Shown one piece after another: positions 41,315-54,016 of a DNA stretch of 64,000 nucleotides. A program made the position numbers and the translations under genes. Source of the stretch: Zea mays (lineage: Eukaryota > Streptophyta > Magnoliopsida > Poales > Poaceae). Position 1 is the first letter of the stretch, and every line of letters starts with the position of its first letter. The stretch lies in the NCBI RefSeq assembly GCF_902167145.1, contig NW_023366838.1, positions 248,001-312,000 on the forward strand. The letters run 5' to 3'. Below the pieces are notes generated by a model. That model did not search any database. It worked only from the letters and a program-made list of their open reading frames with translations, and was not told where the DNA came from.

Positions 41315-41494
41315 GGCCACACAACCCCCATTTTTGTCGAAAATAGCCATGAACGACCATTTTCAATAATACCGAAGGCTAACACCTACGGATTTTTGAC
41401 CAAGAAATGGTCTCCACCAGAAATCCAATAATGTGATCTACGGCAAGGAAACATATGTGGGGTGAGGTGTACGAGCCTCTGGTCGATGATCAAT
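41315..41494 (+). repeat. Representative 180-bp knob180 monomer
   Basis: A full-length monomer phased to start at GGCCACACAACC and end at GATGATCAAT, exactly 180 bp. It carries three short dyads: GACCA-AGAAA-TGGTC at monomer positions 84-98, the 8-bp palindrome ACATATGT at 137-144, and TGATCA at 173-178. It differs from the usual form by CCAATAATG for CCAAGAATG and by CTACGG for CTATGG before the CAAGG motif. The choice of phase is arbitrary. Confidence 0.9.
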
Positions 41495-43159
41495 GGCCAC
41501 ACAACCCTAATTTTTTTCGAAAATAGCCATGAACGACCATTTTCAATGACACTGAAGGCTAACACCTACAGATTTTTGACCAAGAAATGGTCTCCACCAT
41601 AAATCCAAGAATGTGATCTATGGCAAGGAAACATATGTGTAGTGAGGTGTATGAGCCTCTGGTTGAAGATCAATGGCCACACAACCCCCATTTTTGTCAA
41701 AAATAGCCATGAATGACCATTTTCAAAAATACCAAAGGCTAACACCAACGGATTTTTGACCAAGAAATGGTCTCCACCAGAAATCCTAGAATGTGATCTC
41801 TGGCAAGAAAACATATGTGGGGTGAAGTGTACGAGCCTTTGGTCGATGATCAATGGCCACACAACCCCCATTTTGCCGAAAATAGCCATGAACGACCATT
41901 TTTAATAATACCGAAGGCTAACACGTACGAGTTTTTGACCAAGAAATGGTCTCCACCAGAAATCCAAGAATGTGATCTATGGCAAGGAAACTTATGTGGG
42001 GTGAGGTATATGAGCCTCTAGTCGATGATAAATGGCCACACAACCCCCATTTTTTATGAAAATAGCCATGAGCGACCATTTTCAATAATACCGAAGGCTA
42101 AAACATTCAGATTTTGACCAAGAAATGGTCTCACCAGAAATCAATGAATGTGATCTATGGCTAGGAAACATATGTGGGGTGAGGTTTATGAGCCTCTGGT
42201 CGATGATCAATGGCCACACAACCCCCATTTTTGTCGAAAATAGCCATGAATGACCATTTTCAAAAATACTGAAGGCTAACACGTACAGATTTTTGACCAA
42301 TAAATGGTCTCCACCGGAAATCCAAGAATGTGATCTATGGCAAGGAAACATATGTGGGGTGAGGTGTATGAGCCTCTGGTCGATGATCATTGGCCACACA
42401 ACCCCCATTTTTGTCGAAAATAGCTATGATTGACCATATTCAATAATAACGAAGGCTAAGACGTACAGATTTTTGACCAAGAAATGGTCTCCACCGGAAA
42501 TCCAAGAATGTGATCTATGGCAAGGAAACATATGTGGGGTGAGGTGTACGAGCCTCTGGTCGATGATCATTGGCCACACAACCCCCATTTTTGTCGAAAA
42601 TAGCCATGAATGACCATATTCAATAATACCGAAGGCTAACACCAACAGATTTTTGACCATGGAATGGTCTCCTCCAGAAATCCAAGAATGTGATCTATGG
42701 AAACAAAACATATGTGGGGTGAAGTGTACGAGCCTCTGGTCGATGATCAATGGCCACACAACCCCCATTTTTGTCGAAAATAGCCATGAACGACCATTTT
42801 CAATGACACTAAACGCTAACACCTATGGATTTCTGACCAAGAAATGGTCTCCACCATAAATCCAAGAATGTGATCTATGGCAAGGAAACATATGTGTAGT
42901 GAGGTGTATGAGCCTCTGGTCGATGATCAATGGCCACACAACCCCCATTTTGCCGAAAATAGCCATGAACGACCATTTTCAATAATATCGAAGGCTAACA
43001 CGTACGAGTTTTTGACCAAGAAATGGTCTCCACCAGAAATCCAAGAATGTGATCTATGGCAAGGAAACATATGTGGGGTGAGGTGTACGAACCTCTGGTC
43101 GATGATCAATGGCCACACAACCCCCATTTTGCCGAAAATAGCCATGAACGACCATTTTC

Positions 43160-45210
43160 AATAATACCGAAGGCTAACACGTACGAGTTTTTGACCAAGA
43201 AATGGTCTCCACCAGAAATCCAAGAATGTGATCTATGGCAAGGAAACATATGTGGGGTGAGGTTTACGAGCCTCTAGTCGATGATAAATGGCCACACAAC
43301 CCCCATTTTTTTTGAAAATAGCCATGAACAACCATTTTCAATAATACTAGAGGCTAACACCTACGGATTTTTGAGCAAGAAATGGTCTCCACTAGAAATC
43401 CAAGAATGTGATCTATGGCAAGGAAACGTATGTGGGGTGAGGTGTATGAGCCTCTGGTCGATGATCAATGGCCACACAACCCCTATTTTTGTCGAAAATA
43501 GCCATGAACGACCATTTTCAATAATACCGAAGGCTAACACCTACGGATTTTTGACCAAGAAATGGTCTCCACCAGAAATCCAATAATGTGATCTACGACA
43601 AGGAAACATATGTGGGGTGAGGTGTACGAGCCTCTGGTCGACGATCAATGGCCACACAACCCTAATTTTTGTCGAAAATAGCCATGAACGACCATTTTCA
43701 ATGACACTGAAGGCTAACACCTACGGATTTTTGACCAAGAAATGGTCTCCACCATAAATCCAAGAATGTGATCTATGGCAAGGAAACATATGTGTAGTGA
43801 GGTGTATGAGCCTCTGGTCGAAGATCAATGGCCACACAACCCCCATTTTTGTCGAAAATAGCCATGAATGACCATTTTCAAAAATACCAAAGGCTAACAC
43901 ATTCGGATTTTTGCCCAAGAAATGGTCTCCACCAGAAATCCAAGAATGTGATCTATGGCAAGGAAACATATGTGGGGTGAGGTGTACGAGCCTCTGGTCG
44001 ATGATCAATGGCCACACAACCCCCATTTTGCCGAAAATAGCCATGAACGACCATTTTTAATAATACCGAAGGCTAACACGTACGAGTTTTTGACCAAGAA
44101 ATGGTCTCCACCAGAAATCCAAGAATGTGATCTATGGCAAGGAAACTTATGTGGGGTGAGGTTTATGAGCCTCTAGTCGATGATAAATGGCCACACAACC
44201 CCCATTTTTTATGAAAATAGCCATGAGCGACCATTTTCAATAATACTAGAGGCTAACACCTACGGATTTTTGAGCAAGAAATGGTCTCCACCAGAAATCC
44301 AAGAATGTGATCTATGGCAAGGAAACATATGTGGGGTTAGGTGTATGAGCCTCTGGTTGATGATCAATGGCCACACAACCCTTATTTTTGTCGAAAATAG
44401 CCATGAACGACCATTTTCAATAATACCGAAGGCTAACACCTACGGATTTTTGACCAAGAAATGGTCTTCACCAGAAATCCAAGAATGTGATCTACGGCAA
44501 GGAAACATATGTGGGCTGAGGTGTATGAGCCTCTGGTCGACGATCAATGGCCACACAACCCTAATTTTTGTCGAAAATAGCCATGAACGACCATTTTCAA
44601 TGACACTGAAGGCTAACACCTATGGATTCTTGACCAAGAAATGGTCTCCACCATAAATCCAAGAATGTGATCTATGGCAAGGAAACATATGTGTAGTGAG
44701 GTGTATGAGCCTCTGGTCGAAGATCAATGGCCACACAAGCCCCATTTTTGTCGAAAATAGCCATGAATGACCATTTTTCAAAAATACCAAAGGCTAACAC
44801 ATTCGGATTATTGCCCAAGAAATGGTCTCCACCAGAAATCCAAGAATGTGATCTATGGCAAGGAAACATATGTGGGGTGAGGTGTACGAGAATCTGGTCG
44901 ATGATCAATGGCCACACAACCCCCATTTTGCCGAAAATAGCCATGAACGACCATTTTCAATAATACCGAAGGCTAACACGTACGAGTTTTTGACCAAGAA
45001 ATGGTCTCCACCAGAAATACAAGAATGTGATCTATGGCAAGGAAACATATGCGGGGTGAGGTTTATGAGCCTCTAGTCGATGATAAATGGCCACACAACC
45101 CCCATTTTTTATGAAAATTGCCATGAGCGACCATTTTCAATAATACTAGAGGCTAACACCTACGGATTTTTGACCAAGAAATGGTCACCACCAGAAATCC
45201 AAGAATGTGA
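43160..45210 (+). repeat. Segmental repeat, 4.85-kb spacing, copy B
   Basis: Carries the rare variant series of 38,310-40,360 in the same order and orientation. A partial third relative lies between them: about 41,205-41,660 and 41,880-42,075, including CCAATAATGTG at about 41,426. The sequence 42,090-42,300 matches 37,780-38,000 (shared one-base-short AGATTTTGACC and GGCTAGGAAAC), so the whole 37.8-45.2 kb region was built from repeated block copying. Confidence 0.79.
43701..44599 (+). repeat. Pentamer higher-order repeat unit
   Basis: P1-P5 in order between ATGACACT markers 899 bp apart. It belongs to the 4.85-kb-spaced copy of the 38,853 unit and shares its GGGGTTAGG and GGGCTGAGG variants. 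Confidence 0.8.
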
Positions 45211-46749
45211 TCTACGGCAAGGAAACATATGTGGGGTGTGGTGTATGAGCCTCTGGTCGATGATCAATGGCCACACAACCCCCATTTTTGTCGAAAATAG
45301 CCATGAACGACCATTTTCAATAATACCGAAGGCTAACACCTACGGATTTTTGACCAAGAAATGGTCTCACCAGAAATCCAAAATGTGATCTACGGCAAGG
45401 AAACATATGTGGGGTGAGGTGTATGAGCCTCTGGTCGACGATCAATGGCCACACAACCCTATTTTTTGTCGAAAATAGCCATGAACGACCATTTTCAATG
45501 ACACTGAAGGCTAACACCTACGGATTTTTGACCAAGAAATGGTCTCCACCACTAAACCAAGAATGTGATGTATGGCAAGGAAACATATGTGTAGTGAGGT
45601 GTATGAGCCTCTGGTCGATGATCAATGGCCACACAACCCCCATTTTTGTCGAAAATAGCCATGAACGACCATTTTCAATAATACCGAAGGCTAACACCTA
45701 CGGATTTTTGACCAAGAAATGGTCTCCACCAGAAATCAAAGAATGTGATCTATGGCAAGGAACCATATGTGGGGTGAGGTGTACGAGCCTTTGGTCGATC
45801 ATCAATGGCCACACAACCCCCATTTTTGTCGAAAATAGCCATGAATGACCACTTTCAATAATACCGAAGGCTAACACGTACGGATTTTTGACCAAGAAAT
45901 GGTCTCCACCAGATATCCAAGAATGTCATCTATGGCAAGGAAACATATGTGGGGTGAGGTGTATGAGCCTCTGGTCGATGATAAATGGCCACACAACCCC
46001 CATTTCAGTCGAAAATAGCCATGAACAACCATTTTCAATAATACCGAAGGCTAACACCAACAGATTTTTGACCAAGAAATGGTCTCCACCAGAAATCCAA
46101 GAATGTGATCTATGGCAAGAAAACATATGTGGGGTGAAGTGTACGAGCCTCTGGTCGATGATAAATGGCCACACAACCCCCATTTTTGTCGAAAATAGCC
46201 ATGAACGACCATTTTCAATGACACTGAAGGCTAACACCTATGGATTTTTGACCAAGAAAAGGTCTCCACCATAAATCCAAGAATTTGATCTATGGCAAGG
46301 AAACATATGTGTAGTGAGGTGTATGAGCCTCTGGTCGAAGATCAATGGCCACACAACCCCCATTTTTGTCGAAAATAGCCATGAATGACCATTTTCAAAA
46401 ATACCGAAGGCTAACACATTTGGATTTTTGCCCAAGAAATGGTCTCCACCAGAAATCCAAGAATCTGATCTATGGCAAGGAAACATATGTGGGGTGAGGT
46501 GTACGAGCCTCTGGTCGATGATCAATGGCCACACAACCCCCATTTTGTCGAAAACAGCCATGAACGACCATTTTCAATAATACCGAAGGCTAACACGTAC
46601 GAATTTTTGACCAAGAAATGGTCTCCACCAGAAATTCAAGAATGTGATCTATGGCAAGGAAACATATGTGGGGTGAGGTGTACGAGCCTTTGGTCGATGA
46701 TAGATGGCCACACAACCCCCATTTTTGATGAAAATAGCCATGAACGACC

Positions 46750-48210
46750 ATTTTCAATAATACCAGAGGCTAACACCTACGGATTTTTTACCAAGAAATG
46801 GTCTCCACCTGAAATCCAAGAATGTGATCTATGGCAAGGAAACATATGTGGGGTGAGGTGTATGAGCCTCTGGTCGATGGTAAATGGCCACACAACCCCC
46901 ATTTTTGTCGAATATAGCCATGAACGACCATTTTCAATAATACCGAAGGCTAACACCAACGGATTTTTGACCAAGAAATGGTCCCCACCAGAAATCCAAG
47001 AATGTGATGTATGGCAAGAAAACATATGTTGGGTGAAGTGTACGAGCCTCTGGTCGATGATCAATGGCCACACAAACCCCATTTTTGTCGAAAATATCCA
47101 TGAACAACCATTTTCAATGACACTGAACGCTAACACCTACGGATTTTTGACCAAGAAATGGTCTCCACCATAAATCCAAGAATGTGATCTATGGAAAGGA
47201 AACATGTGTAGTGAGGTGTATGAGCCTTTGGTCGAATATCAATGGCCACACAACCCCCATTTTTGTCGAAAATAGCCATGAACGACCATTTTCAATAGTA
47301 CCGAAGGCTAAAACATTCAGATTTTTGACCAAGAAATGGTCTCCACCAAAAATCAAAGAATGTGATCTATGGTAAGGAAACATATGTGGGGTGAGGTTTA
47401 CGAGCCTCTGGTCGACGATCAATGGCCACACAACCCCCATTTTTGTCGAAAATAGCCATGAATGACCATTTTCAATAATACTGAAGGCCAACACGTACAG
47501 ATTTTGACCAATAAATGGTCTCCACCAGAAATCCAAGAATGTGATCTATGGCAAGGAAACATATGTGGGGTGAGGTGTAAGAGCCTCTGGTCGATGATAA
47601 ATGGCCACACAACCCCCATTTTAGTCGAAAATAGCCATGAACGACCATTTTCAATAATACCGAAGGCTAACACCAACGGATTTTTGACTAAGAAATGGTC
47701 TCCACCAGAAATCCAAGAATGTGATCTATGGCAAGAAAACATATGTGGGGTGAAGTGTACGAGCCTCTGGTCGATGATCAATGGCCACACAACCCCCATT
47801 TTTGTCGGAAATAGCCATGAACGACCATTTTCAATGACACTGAAGGCCAACAACTACGGATTTTTGACCAAGAAATGGTCTCCACCATAAATCCATGAAT
47901 GTGATCTATGACAACGAAACATATGTGTAGTGAGGTGTATGAGCCTCTGGTCAAAGATCAATGGCCACACAACCCCCATTTTTGTCGAAAATAGCCATGA
48001 ATGACAATTTTCAATAATACCGAAGGCTAACACATTCAGATTTTTGCCCAAGAAATGGTCTCCACTAGAAATCCAAGAATGTGATCTATGGCAAGGAAAC
48101 ATATGTGGGGTGAGGTGTACGAGCCTCTGGTCGATGATCAATGGCCACACAACCCCCATTTTGTCGAAAATAGCCATGAACGATCATTTTCAATAATACT
48201 GAAGGCTAAC
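46750..48210 (+). repeat. Segmental repeat, left copy of the 10,501-bp pair
   Basis: Left counterpart of 57,250-58,710, in the same orientation. Because the right copy reads straight through the position where this one switches orientation, the palindrome junction at 48,210 was probably made after, or in only one of, the two copies. Confidence 0.79.
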
Positions 48211-48310
48211 ATATGTTTCCTTAGCCTTCGGTATTATTGAAAATGGTCGTTCATGGCTATTTTTGACAAAATGGGGGTTGTGTGGACATTGATCATCGAC
48301 CAGAGGCTTG
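48121..48310. repeat. Near-palindrome centred on 48,215 (orientation switch)
   Basis: Left arm ends GAAGGCTAA at 48,209; spacer CATATGTTTCC occupies 48,210-48,220; right arm starts TTAGCCTTC at 48,221. Comparing 88 bp of each arm I count five mismatches (about 94% identity). The arms continue outward as inverted satellite, to about 48,509 on the right. The spacer is itself a minus-orientation satellite fragment, so the join involved at least two breaks. Confidence 0.86.
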
Positions 48311-48509
48311 TACACCTCACCCCACATATGTTTCCTTGCCATATATCACATTCTCGGATTTCTGGTGGAGACCATTTCTTGGTCAAAAATCCATACGTGT
48401 TAGCCTTCTGTATTATTGAAAATGGTCGTTGATCGCTATTTTCGACAAAAAATGGTCGTTGTGTGGCCATTGATCAACGACCAGAGGCCCATACACCTCA
48501 CCCCACATA
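48210..48509 (-). repeat. knob180 block 4, short minus segment
   Basis: About 300 bp, under two monomers, in minus orientation. It begins with an 11-bp fragment CATATGTTTCC (48,210-48,220), then TTAGCCTTCGGTATTATTG, and reads to CCCCACATA. It includes the variant GTCGTTGATCGCTATTTTCG, also seen in reverse complement near 17,330 and 59,395. It forms the right arm of the near-palindrome centred on 48,215. Confidence 0.9.
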
Positions 48510-48511
48510 CG
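48505..48511. other. Orientation switch, minus to plus
   Basis: Minus-orientation CCTCACCCCACATA joins plus-orientation CGTACGAATTTT. Little or no shared sequence at the join. Confidence 0.83.
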
Positions 48512-48789
48512 TACGAATTTTCGACCAAGAAATGGTCTCCACCAGAAATCCACGAATGTGATCTATAGCAAGGAAACATATGTGGGGTGAGGTGTACGAG
48601 CCTCTGGTCGATGATAAATGGCCACACAACCCCCATTTTGGATGAAAATAGCCATGAATGACCATTTTCAATAATACCGAAGGCTAACACCTACGGATTT
48701 TTGACCAAGAAATGGTCTCCACCAGAAATCCAAGAATGTGATCTATGGAAAGGAAACATATGTGGGGTGAGGTGTATGAGCCTCTGGTC
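48510..48789 (+). repeat. knob180 block 5, short plus segment
   Basis: About 280 bp in plus orientation between two switches, starting CGTACGAATTTTCGACC and ending GAGCCTCTGGTCG. It carries the GATGAAAATAGCC variant at about 48,643-48,655. Its reverse complement is recognisable at 60,143-60,430, which places it in the left arm of the inverted duplication about axis 54,466. Confidence 0.9.
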
Positions 48790-48791
48790 GG
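48787..48791. other. Orientation switch, plus to minus; twin of 60,143
   Basis: Plus-orientation GAGCCTCTGGTCG joins minus-orientation GGAATTATTGAAAATGG, with TCG or TCGG shared. The combined junction string is the reverse complement of that at 60,141-60,144. Confidence 0.87.
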
Positions 48792-51700
48792 AATTATTGA
48801 AAATGGTCGTTCATGGCTATTTTCGACAAAAATGGGGGTTGTGTGGCCATTGATCATCGACCAGAGGCTCCTACACCTCACCCCACATATGTTTTCTTGA
48901 CATATATCACATTCTTGGATTTCTAGTGGAGACCGTTTCTTGGTCAAAAATCCGTAGGTGTTAGCCTTCGGTATTATTGAAAATGGTCGTTCATGGCTAT
49001 TTTCGACAAAAATGGGGGTTGTGTCGCCGTTGATCATCGACCAGAGGCTCGTACACCTCACCCCACATATGTTTCATTGCCATAGATCACATTCTTGGAT
49101 TTCTGGTGGAGACCATTTCTTGGGCAAAAATCTGAATGTGTTAGCCTTCGGTATTATTGAAAATGGTCATTCATGGCGATTTTCGACAAAAATGGGTGTT
49201 GTGTGGCCATTGACCTTCGACCAGAGGCTCATACACCGCACTACGCATATGTTTCCTTGCCATAGATCACATTCTTGGATTTATGGTGGAGACCATTTCT
49301 TCGTCAAAATTCCGTAGGTGTTAGCCTTCAGTGTCATTGAAAATGGTCGTTGATGGCTATTTTCGAGAAAAATGGGGGTTGTGTGGCCATTGATCATCGA
49401 CCAGAGGCTCGTACACCTCACCCCACATATGTTTCCTTGACATATATCACATTCTCGGATTTCAGGTGGAGACCATTTCTTGGTCAAAAATCCATACGTG
49501 TTAGCCTTCTGTATTATTGAAAGTGGTCGTTGATCGCTATTTTCGACAAAAAATGGGCGTAGTGTGGCCATTGATCAACGACCAGAGGCCCATACACCTC
49601 ACCCCACATATGTTTCCATGCCATAGATCACATTCTTGGACTTATGGTGGAGACCATTTCTTGGTCAAAAATCCGTAGGTGTTACCCTTCAGTGTCATTG
49701 AAAATGGTCGTTCATGGCTATTTTCAACAAAAATGGGGGTTATGTGGCCATTGATCATCGACCAAAGTCTCGTACACCTCACCCCACATATGTTTCCTTG
49801 CCATAGATCACATTTTGGATTTCTGGTGGAGACCATTTCTTGGTCAAAAATCTGTAGGTGTTAGCCTTCGGTATTATTGAAAATGGTCGTTCATGGCTAT
49901 TTTTGACAAAAATGGGGGTTCTTTGGCCATTGATCATCGACCAGAGGCCCATACACCTCACCCCACATATGTTTCCTTTCCATAGATCACATTCTTGGAT
50001 ATATGGTGGAGACTATTTCTTGGTCAAAAATCTGTAGGTGTTAGCCTTCGGTATTATTGAAAATGGTCGTTCATGGCTATTTTCATCAAAAATGGGGGTT
50101 GTGTGGCCATTGATCATCGACCAGAGGCTCGTACACCTCACCAGACATATGTTTCCTTGCCATAGATCACATTCTTGGATTTCTGGTGGAGACCATTTCT
50201 TGGGCAAAAATCCGAATGTGTTAGCCTTTGGTATTTTTGAAAATGGTCATTCATGGCTATTTTCGACAAAAATGGGGGTTGTGTGGCCATTGATCTTCGA
50301 CCTTAGGCTCATACACCTCACTACACATATGTTTCCTTGCCATAGATCACATTCTTGGATTTATAGTGGAGACCATTTCTTCGTCAAAAATCCGTAGGTG
50401 TTAGCCTTCAGTGTCATTGAAAATGGTCGTTCATGGCTATTTTCGACAGAAAAATAGGGTTGTGTGGCCATTGATCGTCGACCAGAGGCTCATACACCTC
50501 ACCCCACATATGTTTCCTTGCCGTAGATCACATTCTTGGATTTCTGGTGGGGACCATTTCTTGGTCAAAAATCAGTAGGTGTTAGCCTTCGGTATTATTG
50601 AAAATGGTCGTTCATGGCTATTTTCGACAAAAATGGGGGTTGTGTGGCCATTGATCATCGACCAGAGGCTCAAACACCTCACCCCACATATGTTTCCTTG
50701 CCATAGATCACATTCTTGGATTTCTGGTGGAGACCATTTCTTGGTCAAAAATCCGTAGGTGTTAGCCTCTAGTATTATTGAAAATGGTCGCTCATGGCTA
50801 TTTTCATAAAAAATGGGGGTTGTGTGGCCATTTATCATCGACTAGAGGCTCTTAAACCTCACCCTACATATGTTTCCTTGCCATAGATCACATTCTTGGA
50901 TTTCTGGTGGAGACCATTTCTTGGTCAAAAACTTGTACGTGTTAGCCTTCGGTATTATTGAAAATGGTCGTTCATGGCTATTTTCGGCAAAATGAGGGTT
51001 GTGTGGCCAATTATCATCGACCAGAGGCTCGTACACCTCACCCCACATATGTTTCCTTGCCATAGATCACATTCTTGGATTTCTGGTGGAGACCATTTCT
51101 TGGGCAAAAATCCGAATGTGTTAGCCTTTGGTATTTTTGAAAATGGTCATTCATGGCTATTTTCGACAAAAATGGGGGTTGTGTGGCCATTGATCTTCGA
51201 CCAGAGGCTCATACACCTCACTATACATATGTTTCCTTGTCATAGATCACATTCTTGGATTTATGGTGGAGACCATTTCTTGGTCAAAAATCCGTAGGTG
51301 TTAGCCTTCAGTGTCATTGAAAATGGTCGTTCATGGCTATTTTCGACCAAAAATAGGGTTGTGTGGCCATTGATCGTCGACCAGAGGCTCATACACCTCA
51401 CCCCACATATGTTTCCTTGCCGTAGATCACATTCTTGGATTTCTGGTGGAGACCATTTCTTGGTCAAAAATCCGTAGGTGTTAGCCTTCGGTATTATTGA
51501 AAATGGTCGTTCATGGCTATTTTCGACAAAAATGGGGGTTGTGTGGCCATTGATCATCGACCAGAGGCTCATACACCTCACCCCACATATGTTTCCTTGC
51601 CATAGATCACATTCTTGGATTTCTGGTGGAGACCATTACTTGGTCAAAAATCTGTAGGTGTTAGCCTCTAGTATTATTGAAAATGGTCGCTCATGGCTAT

Positions 51701-53338
51701 TTTCATAAAAAATGGGGGTTGTGTGGCCATTTATCATCGACTAGAGGCTCATAAACCTCACCCCACATATGTTTCCTTGCCATAGATCACATTCTTGGAT
51801 TTCTGGTGGAGACCATTTCTTGGTCAAAAACTCGTACGTGTTACCTTCGGTATTATTGAAAATGGTCGTTCATGGCTATTTTCGGCAAAATGGGGGTTGT
51901 GTGGCCATTGATAATCGACCAGAGGCTCGTACACCTCACCCCACATATGTTTCCTTGCCATAGATCACATTCTTGGATTTCTGGTGGAGACCATTTCTTG
52001 GGCAAAAATCCGAATGTGTTAGCCTTTGGTATTTTTGAAAATGGTCATTCATGGCTATTTTCGACAAAAATCGGGGTTGTGTGGCCATTGATCTTCGACC
52101 AGAGGCTCATACACCTCACTACACATATGTTTCCTTGCCATAGATCACATTCTTGGATTTATGGTGGAGACCATTTCTTGGTCAAAATCCGTAGGTGTTA
52201 GCCTTTAGTGTCATTGAAAATGGTCGTTCATGGCTATTTTCGACAAAAATTAGGGTTGTGTGGCCATTGATCGTCGACCAGAGGCTCATACACCTCACCC
52301 CACATATGTTTCCTTGCCGTAGATCACATTCTTGGATTTCTGGTGGAGACCATTTCTTGGTCAAAAATCCGTAGGTGTTAGCCTTCGGTATTATTGAAAA
52401 TGGTCGTTCATGGCTATTTTCGACAAAAATGGGGGTTGTGTGGCCATTGATCATCGACCAGAGGCTCAAACACCACACCCCACATTTGTTTCCTTGATAT
52501 AGATCACATTCTTGGATTTCTGGTGGAGACCATTTCTTGGTCAAAAATCCGTAGGTGTTAGCCTCTAGTATTATTGAAAATGGTCGCTCATGGCTATTTT
52601 CATAAAAAAATGGGGGTTGTGTGGCCATTTATCATCGACTAGAGGCTCATAAACCTTACCCACATATGTTTCCTTGCCATAGATCACATTCTTGGATTTC
52701 TAGTGGAGACCATTTCTTGGTCAAAAATCCATACGTGTTAGCCTTCGGTATTATTGAAAATGGTCGTTCATGGCTATTTTCGGCAAAATGGGGGTTGTGT
52801 GGCCATTGATCATCGACCAGAGGCTCGTACATCTCACCCCACATATGTTTCCTTGCCATAGATCACATTCTTGGATTTGTGGTGGAGACCATTTCTTGGT
52901 CAGAAATCCATAGGTGTTAGCCTTTAGTGTCATTGAAAATGGTCGTTCATGGCTATTTTCGACAAAAATGGGGGTTGTGTGGACATTGATCATCGACCAG
53001 AGGCTCGTACACTTCACCCCACATATGTTTTCTTTCCATAGATCACATTCTTGGATTTCTGGAGGAGGCCATTCCTTGGTCAAAAATCTATTGGTGTTAG
53101 CCTTCGGTATTATTGAAAATGGTCGTTCATGGCTATTTTCGACTAAAATGGGGGTTGTGTGGCCATTTATCATCGACTAGAGGCTCGTGCAATTCACCCC
53201 ACATATGTTTCCTCGCCATAGATCACATTCTTGGATTTCCGGTGGAGACCATTTCTTGGTCAAAAATCCGTAGGTGTTAGCCTTCAGTGTCATTGAAAAT
53301 GGTCGTTCATGGCTATTTTCGACAAAAATGGGGTTTGT
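48790..53338 (-). repeat. knob180 block 6, minus orientation
   Basis: About 25 monomers in minus orientation. The first kilobase mirrors 59,000-60,142 in reverse complement. From about 50,400 the block carries pentamer repeats (AGTGTCAT marker monomers at about 50,410, 51,310 and 52,207). It ends at a switch inside the GGGGTTTGTG region at 53,338, next to a monomer with an internal deletion. Confidence 0.91.
50410..51309 (-). repeat. Pentamer higher-order repeat unit, minus orientation
   Basis: Exactly 900 bp between AGTGTCAT markers, with all five types in order on the minus strand. A second unit follows to about 52,207 with one shortened GTGTTACCTTCGG monomer at about 51,839. Confidence 0.8.
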
Positions 53339-53353
53339 GAGCCTCTGGTCGAT
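53337..53353. other. Orientation switch plus adjacent 33-bp deletion
   Basis: Minus-orientation AATGGGGTTTGTG meets plus-orientation GAGCCTCTGGTCGAT. This then jumps to AAATAGTCATGAACG, missing 33 bp of the usual GATCAATGGCCACACAACCC region between two GTCG tetramers. Two rearrangements thus sit within about 15 bp. Confidence 0.82.
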
Positions 53354-53811
53354 AAATAGTCATGAACGACCATTTTCAATAGTACCGAAGGCTAAAACAT
53401 TCAGATTTTTGACCAAGAAATTGTCTCCACCAGAAATCAAAGAATGTGATCTATGGCAAGGAAACATATGTGGGGTGAGGTTTACGAGCCTCTGGTCGAT
53501 GATCAATGGCCACACAACCCCCATTTTTGTCGAAAATAGCCATGAATGACCATTTTCAATAATACTGAAGGCTAACTCGTACAGATTTTTGACCAATAAA
53601 TGGTCTCCACCGGAAATCCAAGAATGTGATCTATGGCAAGGAAACATATGTGGGGTGAGGTGTACGAGCCTCTGGTCGATGATCATTGGCCACACAACCC
53701 CCATTTTTGTCGAAAATAGCCATGAACGACCATTTTCAATAATACCGAAGGCTAACACGTATGGATTTTTGACCAAGAAATGGTCTCGACCGGAAATCCA
53801 AGAATGTGATC

Positions 53812-53862
53812 TATGGCGAGGAAACATATGTGGGGTGATCTATGGCGAGGAAACACCAACAG
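53812..53862 (+). other. Rearranged monomer: duplicated 19-mer then truncation
   Basis: GATCTATGGCGAGGAAACA occurs at about 53,809 and again 29 bp later, separated by TATGTGGGGT. The second copy then runs into CCAACAGATTTTTGACC of another monomer. The jump is at shared AACA. The unusual GGCGAGG (for GGCAAGG) appears in both copies, so the duplication is local. Confidence 0.8.
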
Positions 53863-54016
53863 ATTTTTGACCAAGGAATGGCCTCCTCCAGAAATCCAAG
53901 AATGTGATCTATGGAAAGAAAACATATGTGGGGTGAAGTGTACGAGCCTCTGGTCGATGATCAATGGCCACACAACCCCCATTTTTGTCGAAAATAGCCA
54001 TGAACGACCATTTTCA

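Larger units (their letters stand above)
27516..48209 (+). repeat. knob180 block 3, plus orientation
   Basis: The longest single-orientation block, about 115 monomers. Its left part (about 29,950-33,340) is a diverged copy of 4,140-8,170 in block 1, some 25 kb away in the same orientation. The middle holds a 2,157-bp tandem duplication (about 32,950-37,260). The right part holds pentamer-type arrays at 38.3-45.2 kb. It ends at the near-palindrome centred on 48,215. No interruption of the satellite was seen. Confidence 0.92.

Noticed and set aside
48210..48220. CATATGTTTCC spacer as a transposon footprint or unique insert
   Set aside because: It matches a minus-orientation satellite stretch exactly, so a satellite-derived origin is simpler.
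48505..48791. Short plus segment as a miniature inverted-repeat element
   Set aside because: It has no terminal repeats or target-site duplication of its own and is ordinary satellite. The orientation flips come from array rearrangement.
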